In this document: positions 18,009 through 26,378 of the stretch, piece after piece
How the letters are laid out: each line of letters begins with the position of its first letter
Numbering within the stretch: position 1 is the first letter of the stretch
Assembly: GCF_019645875.1 (NCBI RefSeq)
Contig: NZ_CP081000.1
Span: 4,746,417-4,810,416, forward strand
DNA: 64,000 nucleotides
Direction: 5' to 3'
From: Mycolicibacterium senegalense
GTDB taxonomy: Bacteria; Actinomycetota; Actinomycetes; Mycobacteriales; Mycobacteriaceae
Program-made: the position numbers and the translations under genes
Notes under the pieces: model-generated
Database searches by the model: none
What the model was told of the DNA's origin: nothing
What the model saw: only the letters and a program-made list of their open reading frames with translations

Positions 18009-18662
18009 ATGGCCAAGGCCGCCGCCAAGAACGTCCCCAACAAGCTCACCGCCACCGTGCGCACCCGCACCGGCAAGGGCGCCTCGCGCCAGGCCCGCCG
18101 TGACGGCAACGTGCCGACCGTGCTCTACGGCCACGGCACCGAGCCCCAGCACCTGGAGATCAACGCCCGCGAGTTCGCCGCGGTGCTGCGCCACGCGGGC
18201 ACCAACGCCGTGCTGACCCTCGACATCGAGGGCAACGAGCAGCTGGCCCTGACCAAGGCGCTCGACATCCACCCGATCCGCCGCAACATCCAGCACGCCG
18301 ACCTGCTCGTCGTGCGTCGTGGTGAGAAGGTCACCGTCGAGGTCACCGTCACCGTCGAGGGTGACGCCGCCCCGGGCACCCTGGTCACCCAGGACACCAA
18401 CGCCATCGAGATCGAGGCCGAGGCCCTGTCGATCCCCGAGCACCTGAGCGTGTCGATCGAAGGCGCCGAGGCCGGCACCCAGATCCTGGCCAGCCAGATC
18501 GAGCTGCCCGCCGGTGTTTCGCTGGTGTCCGACCCTGAGCTGCTCGTGGTCAACGTCGTCGAGGCCCCGAGCGCCGAGGAGCTCGAGTCCGAAGGTGCCG
18601 GCGAGGCCGGTGAGGCTGCCGCCGAGGAGCCGGCCGCCGAAGCCGCCGAAGCTTCCGAGTAA
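18009..18662 (+). CDS. rplY: 50S ribosomal protein L25 (general stress protein CTC type)
   Basis: Binds 5S rRNA in the large subunit. 217 residues: the N-terminal L25 domain (KLTATVRTRTGKGASRQARRDGNVPTVLYGHG), the beta-rich TL5/CTC C-terminal domain, and an acidic Ala/Glu tail after residue 190 typical of actinobacterial versions. RBS GAGGAGCA before the ATG. A 170-nt leader upstream contains a possible TACCCT -10 element near 17878-17883; I see no clear regulatory RNA in it. Followed 12 bp later by pth. Confidence 0.96.
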   Translation: MAKAAAKNVPNKLTATVRTRTGKGASRQARRDGNVPTVLYGHGTEPQHLEINAREFAAVLRHAGTNAVLTLDIEGNEQLALTKALDIHPIRRNIQHADLLVVRRGEKVTVEVTVTVEGDAAPGTLVTQDTNAIEIEAEALSIPEHLSVSIEGAEAGTQILASQIELPAGVSLVSDPELLVVNVVEAPSAEELESEGAGEAGEAAAEEPAAEAAEASE

Positions 18663-18674
18663 GTACGCCTTTCG

Positions 18675-19250
18675 ATGGCCGAGCCGCTGCTGGTGGTGGG
18701 CCTGGGAAATCCCGGGCCCGCCTACGCCAAGACCCGGCACAATGTCGGGTTCATGGTGGCCGATGTACTGGCCACCCGTATCGGCTCGGCCTTCAAGGTG
18801 CACAAGAAATCCGGCGCCGAAGTGCTCACCGGCCGGCTCGCGGGAGCTCCGGTTGTCCTGGCCAAACCTCGGTGCTACATGAACGAGTCCGGCCGTCAGG
18901 TCGGACCGTTGGCCAAGTTCTATTCGGTGCCGCCAGGCCGGATCGTGGTGATCCACGACGAGCTCGACATCGACTTCGGCCGGATCCGGCTCAAAGTGGG
19001 CGGCGGCGAAGGTGGCCACAACGGGCTGCGTTCGGTCGCGTCAGCCTTGGGTAGCAAGGATTTTCAGCGGGTCCGCATCGGCGTGGGCCGTCCGCCGGGC
19101 CGCAAGGATCCGGCGGCATTCGTGTTGGAGGCCTTCACCGCCGCCGAACGCACCGAGCTGCCGACCATCTGCGAGCAGGCTGCCGACGCCACGGAGCTGT
19201 TGATCGCTCAGGGCCTGGAGCCCGCGCAGAACACCGTGCACGCCTGGTGA
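18675..19250 (+). CDS. pth: Peptidyl-tRNA hydrolase
   Basis: Cleaves peptidyl-tRNAs that drop off the ribosome. 191 residues, normal length. Visible are GLGNPGPAYAKTRHNVGF with the catalytic His, KPRCYMNESG with the conserved Asn, HDELDIDFG with the Asp, and the GGGEGGHNGLRS stretch. Coupled to rplY in the conserved rplY-pth pair. Its stop is only 6 bp from that of the converging metallophosphoesterase. Confidence 0.97.
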   Translation: MAEPLLVVGLGNPGPAYAKTRHNVGFMVADVLATRIGSAFKVHKKSGAEVLTGRLAGAPVVLAKPRCYMNESGRQVGPLAKFYSVPPGRIVVIHDELDIDFGRIRLKVGGGEGGHNGLRSVASALGSKDFQRVRIGVGRPPGRKDPAAFVLEAFTAAERTELPTICEQAADATELLIAQGLEPAQNTVHAW

Positions 19251-19256
19251 TTCCCG

Positions 19257-20342
19257 CTACCAACTGAAGGGCCGGTCCAGGGTGATCGTGCGCTCAGCCT
19301 TGTCGTACCAACCCTGCGGCGCATATTGGTCGGTGTGCAGATAACACTGCACCCGCACCTCGGAACTGCCCGGCCGAAATGTGAGCAGCCGGCTGATCGG
19401 CAGGGTCGTGATGGGCATATGGTGGCGACTCAATGACGCCACGTTCATGAAATAGGTTTCACCCCAAGCCTGTTCGATGTGGGTCTTGCCGCCGTGCGAA
19501 TCGTCGGGGTTGGTGTGGGTGTGACCGGCCAGCCACAGCGCCACCGCACCGGGATGTTCGGTGAGATACCGCTCGAAGGCTCCGGAGTCCGGCTTTCCCC
19601 CGACCCAGTAGAGGTAGGAGGCACCTTGAGGCGTTCCCTGCGGGAAGGGGCGATGGTAGTGCTCGTGGAGCGTGCCGTCCGCGGCGCGGCGCACTCCTTC
19701 CCACTCCCCCGACGCCACCGTGGTGTCCTTGAGGACGTAGTGATGCACCGTGACGATGATCGAATCACGGTTCTGTTCAACCATGTTCGCCCACCACTGG
19801 AACGTCTCCAGGGAGACCACGCCACCGGGGTTGCCGCCGAGCGTGCCGCGGCCCACCGTCTGCGAAGGCTCGTTGCGGTCGCTGAGCATCAGGAACAGCA
19901 GGTTGCCCACCCGGAACGAGTACCGTTCCCAGGTCCCGCTCACGGGATACGGACGGGCATCGGCGTCCACGCCGGAGTGCACCGTGTGCGCGCCCAGCGG
20001 ATCGATCCACTTCTGCCACCACCAGGCATCCGGTTCGGAAAGCCCACTGCGATCATGGTTTCCGCACACCGAGTACACATCTTCGCGCCGGTGCTTACGC
20101 ATCGCGGAGAACTGCCTGCGGACCTCGCGTCCCTCGGCGTCGCCAGGCAGGCTGTGATGCGCGCCGGACATGTCGCCGACGTCGATGGCAATGTCCCAGT
20201 CGAATGCCGGACCGCCGTCGGGCCCTCCGAATTCCGATTGCCGGATGGCCTCGGCCAGGCTTTCCCTGCCGAACTGATTGTCGGTACCGACGTGGGCGTC
20301 TCCGAACGCCCACAGCCGAAAGTCGTCCTGCTCCGTCGTCAT
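19257..20342 (-). CDS. Calcineurin-like metallophosphoesterase
   Basis: Phosphoesterase of 361 residues. All five motif blocks are visible in order: GDAHVG (near residue 15), DVGDMSG (GD block), GNHDRSG, VHHYV and AGHTHTN. No signal peptide, so probably cytoplasmic. The substrate is not predictable: cyclic nucleotides, phospholipids or other phosphoesters. The start is the ATG at 20342 (MTTEQDDFRLW) because homology-like content begins there; no strong ribosome binding site is seen. It lies 70 bp downstream of the 4Fe-4S protein gene on the same strand, probably co-transcribed. Confidence 0.85.
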   Translation of the reverse strand: MTTEQDDFRLWAFGDAHVGTDNQFGRESLAEAIRQSEFGGPDGGPAFDWDIAIDVGDMSGAHHSLPGDAEGREVRRQFSAMRKHRREDVYSVCGNHDRSGLSEPDAWWWQKWIDPLGAHTVHSGVDADARPYPVSGTWERYSFRVGNLLFLMLSDRNEPSQTVGRGTLGGNPGGVVSLETFQWWANMVEQNRDSIIVTVHHYVLKDTTVASGEWEGVRRAADGTLHEHYHRPFPQGTPQGASYLYWVGGKPDSGAFERYLTEHPGAVALWLAGHTHTNPDDSHGGKTHIEQAWGETYFMNVASLSRHHMPITTLPISRLLTFRPGSSEVRVQCYLHTDQYAPQGWYDKAERTITLDRPFSW

Positions 20343-20412
20343 CGTCGCGTCACGGTAGCCGTAGCGGCGCGGCCCGGTCGGCCATTGCGCTCTGGATGAT
20401 TCCAACGACCGT

Positions 20413-21447
20413 TCAGCGCCCGCGAATCCCGCTGTCGACCACCTTGACGGTTTTGTGCGGATACCGTTTCTCGGCGTGGGCCCTGGCCGGCGAGTTCGGC
20501 AGCACATAGAGCGTTTCTCGCTTGTCCTGCAAGGGTTTGAGCACCCGATCCATGAACGCCTTGCGGTCATCGAGATAGGGCTCGATCACGTCCTCACCCG
20601 CCGGGCACACCGCCAGGCAGTACGCCGCCTTGTAATTGGCCTTGAACGACAAGCTCTGCCACATCGACGCGTTCTCGGAATCGCTGACCCGGGAGCGGAA
20701 GTCGTCCGCATCGGCGCTGTCGGCGATGGTTTGGGCCCAGTCGGTGAAACCGCCCATGAATTCGCGGTAGTTGTGCACCGAGCAGGCGACGAAGTCGAAT
20801 TCACCGTCCTTGCCGATCGCTCCGACAGGGCACGCCGCCACACACAACTTGCATTCGAGACAGGGCGAATAGTCCAGCGGCTCACCGTAACTGCTGATGG
20901 GCGTACCCACCAGGATGGTGGCCAGCAGGATGAAGTTGCCGAATTTGGGATGAATGACGTTGCGGTGAATTCCCATCACCCCCAAGCCCGCGGCCACTGC
21001 GACAGGCTTGTGCGCCACCACCCAGATCCGTCCGGGATACCGGTCCATCTCCATCGGAAAGGTCGCCGAGGGATTGACCGCACGATGGCCGGCGTCCTCC
21101 AGTGCCCGGGTGATCCGGTGGGCGGCTTCGTTGATGATCTCGCCGCTGCGGTGGAACTCCTGATTGGCCACGCTGCGGGTGGACGATCGCACGTTGTCGC
21201 GGTTCATCTTCACCACCAGCGAGATGTAACTGCGCACGCCGGGCAGTGCGGCCTCGACGTGTTCGCGTTCTGAGGCAAGGGCTGGGTCGTCCACGGTGGC
21301 GAACGCGACGTCGTCGGCTCCGGCGTCCAGACACACCCGCCGCAGCCAGTCGGCGTCGATCAGGTCCGGGGCCGGCGCCTCCGAACGGGCACGCACCGCG
21401 CGCACCGTCGGGTGGTCGGCCAGTCGGGGCGGGAGTTTCGGCTTCAT
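20413..21447 (-). CDS. 4Fe-4S dicluster protein related to epoxyqueuosine reductase / reductive dehalogenase family
   Basis: Protein of 344 residues with two ferredoxin-type cluster motifs: CLECKLCVAACPVGAI (near residue 195) and the later CLAVCPAGED. The middle part, with RSVANQEFHRSG and the VMGIHRNVIHPKFGNF segment, resembles the catalytic or corrinoid-binding region of QueG and dehalogenase-like proteins. It is not a clean QueG match, and no Tat signal is seen. ATG start at 21447 (MKPKLPPRLADHP). Eight bases upstream is a 16-bp palindrome that may be an operator, so a redox- or substrate-responsive regulator is plausible. Likely operon with the metallophosphoesterase. Confidence 0.75.
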   Translation of the reverse strand: MKPKLPPRLADHPTVRAVRARSEAPAPDLIDADWLRRVCLDAGADDVAFATVDDPALASEREHVEAALPGVRSYISLVVKMNRDNVRSSTRSVANQEFHRSGEIINEAAHRITRALEDAGHRAVNPSATFPMEMDRYPGRIWVVAHKPVAVAAGLGVMGIHRNVIHPKFGNFILLATILVGTPISSYGEPLDYSPCLECKLCVAACPVGAIGKDGEFDFVACSVHNYREFMGGFTDWAQTIADSADADDFRSRVSDSENASMWQSLSFKANYKAAYCLAVCPAGEDVIEPYLDDRKAFMDRVLKPLQDKRETLYVLPNSPARAHAEKRYPHKTVKVVDSGIRGR

Positions 21448-21454
21448 CGTCTGA

Positions 21455-21470
21455 GTATAGATAACTATAC
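21455..21470. promoter_or_regulatory. Palindrome just upstream of the 4Fe-4S protein start
   Basis: Perfect inverted repeat GTATAG-N4-CTATAC, A/T-rich against a G/C-rich background, 8 bp before the ATG at 21447. The size and place fit a repressor operator or an overlapping -10 region. No regulator gene is adjacent. Confidence 0.5.
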
Positions 21471-21555
21471 CCAGGGTGCAAGGATCTCCTCTTCGGCCGT
21501 AAAGAAAGCGTTCAGGCCCGGGTGCGAGCCCAGGCACAGCGGGTACACCCGAGAT

Positions 21556-22083
21556 ATGGACGGCATGCGACTACTGACCCCACTGCTCGACGGCGCCCGG
21601 GTGTGGGGCTGCGTGCAGGTCCGGCCGGGCCGTTTCGGCATCACCTACTACCGGCTGGTGGTCTATCCCCCGGGCCTGAGCACCACCGAGTGCCGCCTGG
21701 TTCGACTGGCGCGGGGCTGGCCGCTGTGGGGAATGCTCGTGTGGCTGATGTGCCAGTTGTGGCTGGGCGGGCAGATGTCACCGTGGCCCGCGTTCGGCGC
21801 GTCCACCGCGGTGTTCGTGGCTACCGGCGCCATCACACTCCGCCTGTCCGGTGACGCGCTCCACCGGGTGCGGACGCTGTGCGTGACGACGATGGCCGGC
21901 TACGACGACCAGGGCGCTGCGGCAGCCCGCGACCACCTGGTCACGCTCGCCGCGACGCTCCTGCAAGCCGACGAACGCCGAGATCGCGGAGAGCTCACCG
22001 CCGTGAATCATGAGCTGATCTGGTGGCAGGTCTACAACCGGATGGACGCCGACCACGGCGCAAATACCAAGCAGGCCAGCTGA
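21556..22083 (+). CDS. Small membrane protein, function unknown
   Basis: Protein of 175 residues (ATG 21556; an in-frame ATG at 21565 is also possible). A soluble N-terminal segment (VWGCVQVRPGRFGITYYRLVVYPPG) precedes two probable membrane helices, about residues 57-75 and 79-98, followed by a cytoplasmic helical tail with VNHELIWWQVYNRMD. I recognise similar small membrane proteins in mycobacteria but no function. The stop codon overlaps the next start (ATGA at 22081-22084), so the two genes are coupled. Confidence 0.6.
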   Translation: MDGMRLLTPLLDGARVWGCVQVRPGRFGITYYRLVVYPPGLSTTECRLVRLARGWPLWGMLVWLMCQLWLGGQMSPWPAFGASTAVFVATGAITLRLSGDALHRVRTLCVTTMAGYDDQGAAAARDHLVTLAATLLQADERRDRGELTAVNHELIWWQVYNRMDADHGANTKQAS

Positions 22084-22265
22084 TGTCGCACCTGGCCGAA
22101 GTGATGTCGATGATGGCTGCGCCGGCCGCGGTTCTATTGATGTTGCGCGGCTATGTGATTCGGCAGAACCGGCTCGCCGAGGCCGCCGAGCGCATCGAAG
22201 GATCGTCGCGCTCCATAACCGCCACGAGCGGGCGTGCCGGTGACGGCATGCCCGCTCGCGAATAG
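22083..22265 (+). CDS. Small membrane protein of 60 residues, coupled to the preceding gene
   Basis: ATG at 22083 overlaps the TGA of the upstream membrane protein. The product has one hydrophobic segment (AAPAAVLLMLRGYVI, about residues 11-26) followed by a charged amphipathic helix. The last ten codons lie inside a strong hairpin (22226-22257), so the 3' end may double as the transcription terminator. No homologue recognised. Support is the ATGA coupling and sensible membrane topology. Confidence 0.45.
   Translation: MSHLAEVMSMMAAPAAVLLMLRGYVIRQNRLAEAAERIEGSSRSITATSGRAGDGMPARE
22226..22257 (+). terminator. Hairpin overlapping the end of the small membrane gene
   Basis: 14-bp arms (GAGCGGGCGTGCCG and CGGCATGCCCGCTC, one wobble) around GTGA. 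It lies within the last codons of the 60-residue gene. Beyond it only the converging gene at 22287 follows, so it probably terminates the two-gene operon. Confidence 0.6.
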
Positions 22266-22286
22266 TGGCTACTGCGAAGGCGATTG

Positions 22287-22511
22287 CTAGCGGCGAGCCC
22301 CGGGCATACCCAGCCACGGGAACACCGGGATGTTGGCCGGCGGCGCAGTGGTACCTGGCCGGGCCTTGATCGAGGTGCTGCCGTTGGTCGTACAAATCGT
22401 CTTGGTAGCGGTGTCCTGGCAGGTCGGTCGAGCCGACGCCACCGGCGCCGCAATAACCGAAGCTGCCGCCAAACCCGCCATCACGAAAGCAAACTTGCCG
22501 CGACCTGTCAT
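22287..22511 (-). CDS. Small secreted protein of 74 residues
   Basis: ATG at 22511 chosen because GGAAGG lies five bases upstream; the ATG directly before it is too close. Signal peptide with cleavage near ASA (residue 28), then a mature peptide of about 46 residues with two cysteines (TCQDT and TICTT, a likely disulfide) and a Pro-rich C-terminus (PPANIPVFPWLG). Function unknown. Co-directional with the DUF4189-like gene 75 bp upstream, so perhaps co-transcribed. Confidence 0.6.
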   Translation of the reverse strand: MTGRGKFAFVMAGLAAASVIAAPVASARPTCQDTATKTICTTNGSTSIKARPGTTAPPANIPVFPWLGMPGARR

Positions 22512-22588
22512 CATGTCCTTCCCTTTCCGGGCTACGACCGCGATACCAGAATGGTCATGCGCTGAACGCGCCGGCATCCGCTCGCTCA

Positions 22589-23020
22589 TCAGGGGCAGGC
22601 CGATACGACAACGGGGGAATTCGCATCCAGCGGGGTATTGGCCGCCGCTGCTCGGTTGAACGCATCCTGGCGCGCAGCCTCCACAGTGGGCCCGGCGCCG
22701 CCGGCCACCGCGTGGTTACTGGGGCTGGCGACCGACACGATGCAAAGGTTGTCGTTGGTCACCTCGTCAGCCGTACATTCGACGCCACCGGCGTTCTGGC
22801 AGGCCGCCACCACCGCCGAAGAAGCCTCTTCGCTGGTGTCACCGGTCGCCGTGAAACCGCCGATCGTGTCGATGAATTCGCCCGTTCCCACTGCCACGAA
22901 CATGTCTTCGGGGTCCTCGACATAGCCGCCAGGCCCGCCTGCCCACGCGGTGCCCGCGGAAATCCCGGCTGCGATAACACCTGCGCCCAGGATCGCCGAA
23001 ACCCATCGGGAATTGACCAT
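22589..23020 (-). CDS. Secreted DUF4189-like protein
   Basis: Exported protein of 143 residues. Signal peptide to about TAWA (residue 27). The mature part has the spacing of the DUF4189 fold: alternating Ala-rich helices and short strands with conserved cysteines (AACQNAGGVEC, LCIVSVA, C-terminal SAC). Proteins of this type are common in mycobacterial culture filtrates; no activity is known to me. ATG at 23020 with AAAGGACC upstream. Confidence 0.65.
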   Translation of the reverse strand: MVNSRWVSAILGAGVIAAGISAGTAWAGGPGGYVEDPEDMFVAVGTGEFIDTIGGFTATGDTSEEASSAVVAACQNAGGVECTADEVTNDNLCIVSVASPSNHAVAGGAGPTVEAARQDAFNRAAAANTPLDANSPVVVSACP

Positions 23021-23276
23021 GCCGGTCCTTTCGTCAAAGTGGTTTCCGCGTCAGAATACGCAAATGTCACGTTAACGATGGGCAAATTGACGTGCTGTCA
23101 TCATATTTGGTCACCAAAATTGGTAACCGGCGGACGTGCGACCCGAAAACTCCGCCAGGATCAAGCGTGTCGCGGCGGGGTCGGTCCGCATGGGCGCGAG
23201 CGTGCGCAAAGTGCCGCAGCCGATCGGCGTGTCGTGCAGCAGACGCGCACGCTCGCGGTGGGAGGGCGTGGGGCGG

Positions 23277-24911
23277 CTAGGTGACCAGAGAAACCGAGTT
23301 GGCGCGACGCAGCTTGCCCGACGGGGTCTTCGGGATGCTGCCCGGCCCGAGCACCACGACGTTGCGCGGACGCATGTCGACCTCGGAAACCACCTCGTGG
23401 GCCACCTGGTGCTCGATCCGGCGCACCTCGGCCGGATCCTGCCAGGCATTGGATTCCACGGCGACGGCGAAGGTCTCACGCGAATGCCCGGCGTCCAGAC
23501 GCACGGCGACGGCACAGCCGGGGCGCACACCCTCGACGCGGCCGGCGGCACGCTCGATGTCGGTCGGGTAGATGTTGCGCCCGGCCATGATGATCACATC
23601 CTTGACGCGACCACACACGACGATGTTGCCCTCTTCGGTGATGTAGCCGAGGTCGCCGGTGTCGTACCAGCCGTGCTCGTCCTGAGCCGGCAGGAAACCG
23701 CCCATGGTGATGTAGCCGGGGGTCAGCGATTCGCCGCGCAACTCGATGACGCCGACGCCACGGGCGGGCATCACGTCACCGTGCTCGTCGACGACGCGAG
23801 CCTCAAGGTCCTTGAGCAGCGGGCCGAGGGAGGCCAGCCGCTTGGTGTTGCCCTTGGTGGCGGGCACGGCGCGGCGCAGCGCGGCCAGCAGATCGGCGTC
23901 GACCTCGTCGACCACCAGACCCGCGTTGCACGGGGAGAACGACACCGCCAGGCAGGTCTCGGCCATGCCGTAAGCCGGCAGGATCGCCGACTCCGGAAGA
24001 CCGAACGGCTTACCCGCATCGAGCAGGTCCTCGACGTCGGCCGGTTCCACGGGCTCGGCGCCCGAGAGCGCGAACCGCAGGGTGGACAGGTCGTACTCGC
24101 CGGGCTTGGCCTGGCGGCGCAACCGCTTGGCGAACAGCGCGTAGGCGAAGTTGGGCGCCGCGGTCATGGTGCCCTTGTACTTGGTGATCAGCTTGGCCCA
24201 CAGCAGGGTGTCGCGCAGGAAGTCCATCGGCGTGACCTTGACGAGCTCGGCGCCGAAGTACATCGGGATGGTCAGGAAGCCGACCATGCCCATGTCGTGG
24301 AAGCAGGGCAGCCAGCTCACCATGACGTCCTTGTCGACGTCGTACTCCGCGCCGATGAACATGGCCTCGGCGTTGGAGTGGATGTTGCGGTGCGTGATCT
24401 GGACGGCCTTGGGCGACCCGGTCGAGCCCGAGGTCAGCTGCATCAGCGCGAGATCGTCCTCACCGGTCTCGACCGGGTCGATCGGATCGGCGGCCAGCAG
24501 GTCGGCGATCTTGAGCACCTTGATGCCCTTTTCCTCCAGAACGGGGATGGCCACCAGGAACGGCTCGGAGACGATGACGGCGTCGGCCTCGATCATGCCG
24601 ATCACGTTCATGGTGTCCTCGGCCCACACCGCCAGATCCGTGCGCGGCGTCGGCTGGTGCAGCATGGTCAGGCTCGCGCCCCGCATCCACACGCCCTGCG
24701 CCGTCGGCGCGATCTCCACCGGGAAACCGGCCAGCACGCCGACGGCGTCGCCGTGGCCGATACCGGCGGCCGCGAGGCCGCCCGCGATGCGCCGGGCCCG
24801 CTCGTGAACCTCACCCCAGGTGTGACGAACCGGCTCGTGCGGCTCGCCGGTCACCATGCCGCGCGTGCTCTCACGAGCGTTGCGGAACATCTTCTCGGTG
24901 AATCTGCTCAC
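23277..24911 (-). CDS. pks16: Fatty-acyl-AMP/CoA ligase Pks16 (Rv1013-like)
   Basis: ANL-superfamily adenylating enzyme of 544 residues that activates an acyl or aryl acid as the adenylate. The P-loop LTSGSTGSPKAV is near residue 160, YGMAE is the A5 motif, YDTGDLGY and GRVKDVIIMAGRNIYP are the hinge region, and the C-terminal catalytic lysine lies in PKTPSGKLRR. Despite the traditional name it has no polyketide synthase domain. Whether the product is acyl-AMP (FAAL) or acyl-CoA cannot be decided by eye. Its position between pth and ispE matches M. tuberculosis. Confidence 0.9.
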   Translation of the reverse strand: MSRFTEKMFRNARESTRGMVTGEPHEPVRHTWGEVHERARRIAGGLAAAGIGHGDAVGVLAGFPVEIAPTAQGVWMRGASLTMLHQPTPRTDLAVWAEDTMNVIGMIEADAVIVSEPFLVAIPVLEEKGIKVLKIADLLAADPIDPVETGEDDLALMQLTSGSTGSPKAVQITHRNIHSNAEAMFIGAEYDVDKDVMVSWLPCFHDMGMVGFLTIPMYFGAELVKVTPMDFLRDTLLWAKLITKYKGTMTAAPNFAYALFAKRLRRQAKPGEYDLSTLRFALSGAEPVEPADVEDLLDAGKPFGLPESAILPAYGMAETCLAVSFSPCNAGLVVDEVDADLLAALRRAVPATKGNTKRLASLGPLLKDLEARVVDEHGDVMPARGVGVIELRGESLTPGYITMGGFLPAQDEHGWYDTGDLGYITEEGNIVVCGRVKDVIIMAGRNIYPTDIERAAGRVEGVRPGCAVAVRLDAGHSRETFAVAVESNAWQDPAEVRRIEHQVAHEVVSEVDMRPRNVVVLGPGSIPKTPSGKLRRANSVSLVT

Positions 24912-25354
24912 GACGACCTCCTTGGCTTCCGCGGCCCCGACACCGGCGACGGTGCGCCAGGTGCAGTTGCCCGGTTATCCATGCTCCGCCCGCTGTGCAC
25001 CGCTTTTGGGTAGGCGCGCGCACACGATTGGGGAGCAGTTATGTCTCGAAAAGGTGATGCTTCAGAACCGCGCGTACGCCGGGGCGACCGTCCACCGCCG
25101 TGGGCGGCGGACGTGAAAGTCGCATCCGATGCAATATCGCTAGCATTCACCGCCGCTCATCTTAAGAGACCCTTAAGTAACTGCCAAACCCTCGTGTTAA
25201 TTGAGGTCTGCGTCACATTCTCCGGCGGTGCGGCAACTCCGGCCGCGCCGTTTCCCACCCAGGGGTTGTCCCGCACGAAGTGGGCAGCCTCGGCGGCGAA
25301 AACCGCGGCCGACGACACCGCAGCCGTACGTAAGGCACACGTCCGGGCCGCCGC
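24912..25354. other. Intergenic region of 443 bp between pks16 and ispE
   Basis: No convincing gene. It should hold the pks16 promoter and the 3' end of the ispE transcript. The most A/T-rich part is about 25125-25210, with two CTTAAG words at 25161 and 25172. A start codon with a good Shine-Dalgarno on the plus strand (25041) leads only into antisense reading of ispE and was not accepted. Confidence 0.4.
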
Positions 25355-26329
25355 TCAGGCGGACGCCGACGGCTCCGGGACCACCCGGGCGCCGCTCACC
25401 GGCCCACTGGCCACCCGCACCGTCCGGCACACGCCCGCCCCGGCCAGTTCCGCGCCGACATCCACCGCCGACGTCGACGACGGGCACAGGAACGCACACG
25501 TCGGGCCCGATCCGGACACGATGCCGGCCAACGCACCCGCCTCCACCCCGGCGCGCAACGTCCGGCGCAGGTCCGGATACAGGCTCAGCGCAGCCGGCTG
25601 CAGATCGTTGCCCAACAAGGCGGCGAGTTCGGCTGGATCGCCCGAGGCCAGCGCGGCCAATACGGGCTCGGGTTCCTCGGCCCGCGGCGGCCCTCCGGTC
25701 GAGGTGTCCGCACGCAGGCGATCCAGCTCACCGAACACCTTCGGGGTGGACAAGCCCTTGTGCGCGAACGCCAGCACCCAGTGGAAGGTATTGCGGGCCA
25801 GGACCGTGGCCAGCTCCTCACCGCGGCCGGTGCCCAGCGCCGTGCCGCCGTGCAACGCGAACGGGACATCGCTGCCCAGCTGCGCCGCCAGCGCGTGCAG
25901 GTCACGGCGAGGCAGCCCGAGCTCCCACAGCGTATTCATCGCCACCAGCACCGCAGCCGCGTCGGCGCTGCCGCCGGCCATCCCACCGGCCACCGGGATC
26001 GACTTGTCGATGCTGATCGCCACATCCGGCGCCCGGCCCACGTGCTCAGCCAGCAACTCGGCCGCGCGCCAGGCCAGATTGCGCTCGTCGGTGGGCACCG
26101 ATTCGACACCCTCCCCCTCGACCGTCAACGCCAACATGTCGGCGTTGCGCACCGTTACCTCGTCCAGCAGCGAAACCGCATGGAAGACGGTGGTCAGGTC
26201 GTGATAGCCGTCATCGCGCACATCGCCGACGGCCAGATAGAGGTTCACCTTGCCGGGAACGCGCACGGTGACGGAACCGGTGGGGACCCACTCGGAGGCG
26301 GTACTACCGTCGGATGCTGACACGGCCAC
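25355..26329 (-). CDS. ispE: 4-diphosphocytidyl-2-C-methyl-D-erythritol kinase
   Basis: GHMP kinase of the MEP isoprenoid pathway, phosphorylating CDP-ME at the 2-position. The N-terminal VPGKVNLYLAVG, the glycine-rich ATP loop PVAGGMAGGSADAAAVL (about residues 113-130) and GSGPTCAF near the C-terminus are the three GHMP motifs. 324 residues, with an N-terminal extension of about 15 residues before PTGSVTVRVPGK if the GTG at 26329 is used; a start near that proline is conceivable. In most mycobacteria it follows ksgA; here an opposite-strand kinase gene lies between them. Confidence 0.94.
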   Translation of the reverse strand: MAVSASDGSTASEWVPTGSVTVRVPGKVNLYLAVGDVRDDGYHDLTTVFHAVSLLDEVTVRNADMLALTVEGEGVESVPTDERNLAWRAAELLAEHVGRAPDVAISIDKSIPVAGGMAGGSADAAAVLVAMNTLWELGLPRRDLHALAAQLGSDVPFALHGGTALGTGRGEELATVLARNTFHWVLAFAHKGLSTPKVFGELDRLRADTSTGGPPRAEEPEPVLAALASGDPAELAALLGNDLQPAALSLYPDLRRTLRAGVEAGALAGIVSGSGPTCAFLCPSSTSAVDVGAELAGAGVCRTVRVASGPVSGARVVPEPSASA

Positions 26330-26378
26330 GACACTATCGCCGCCACCCCGCAGTTGTCGGTGAACTTAAGCTGAGACG

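Noticed and set aside
25041..26204. Plus-strand frame with a good Shine-Dalgarno (GGGGAG before ATG) running into ispE
   Set aside because: Most of it is antisense to ispE, and its product is Ser/Ala/Thr/Pro-rich without any motif; the Shine-Dalgarno match is probably chance.
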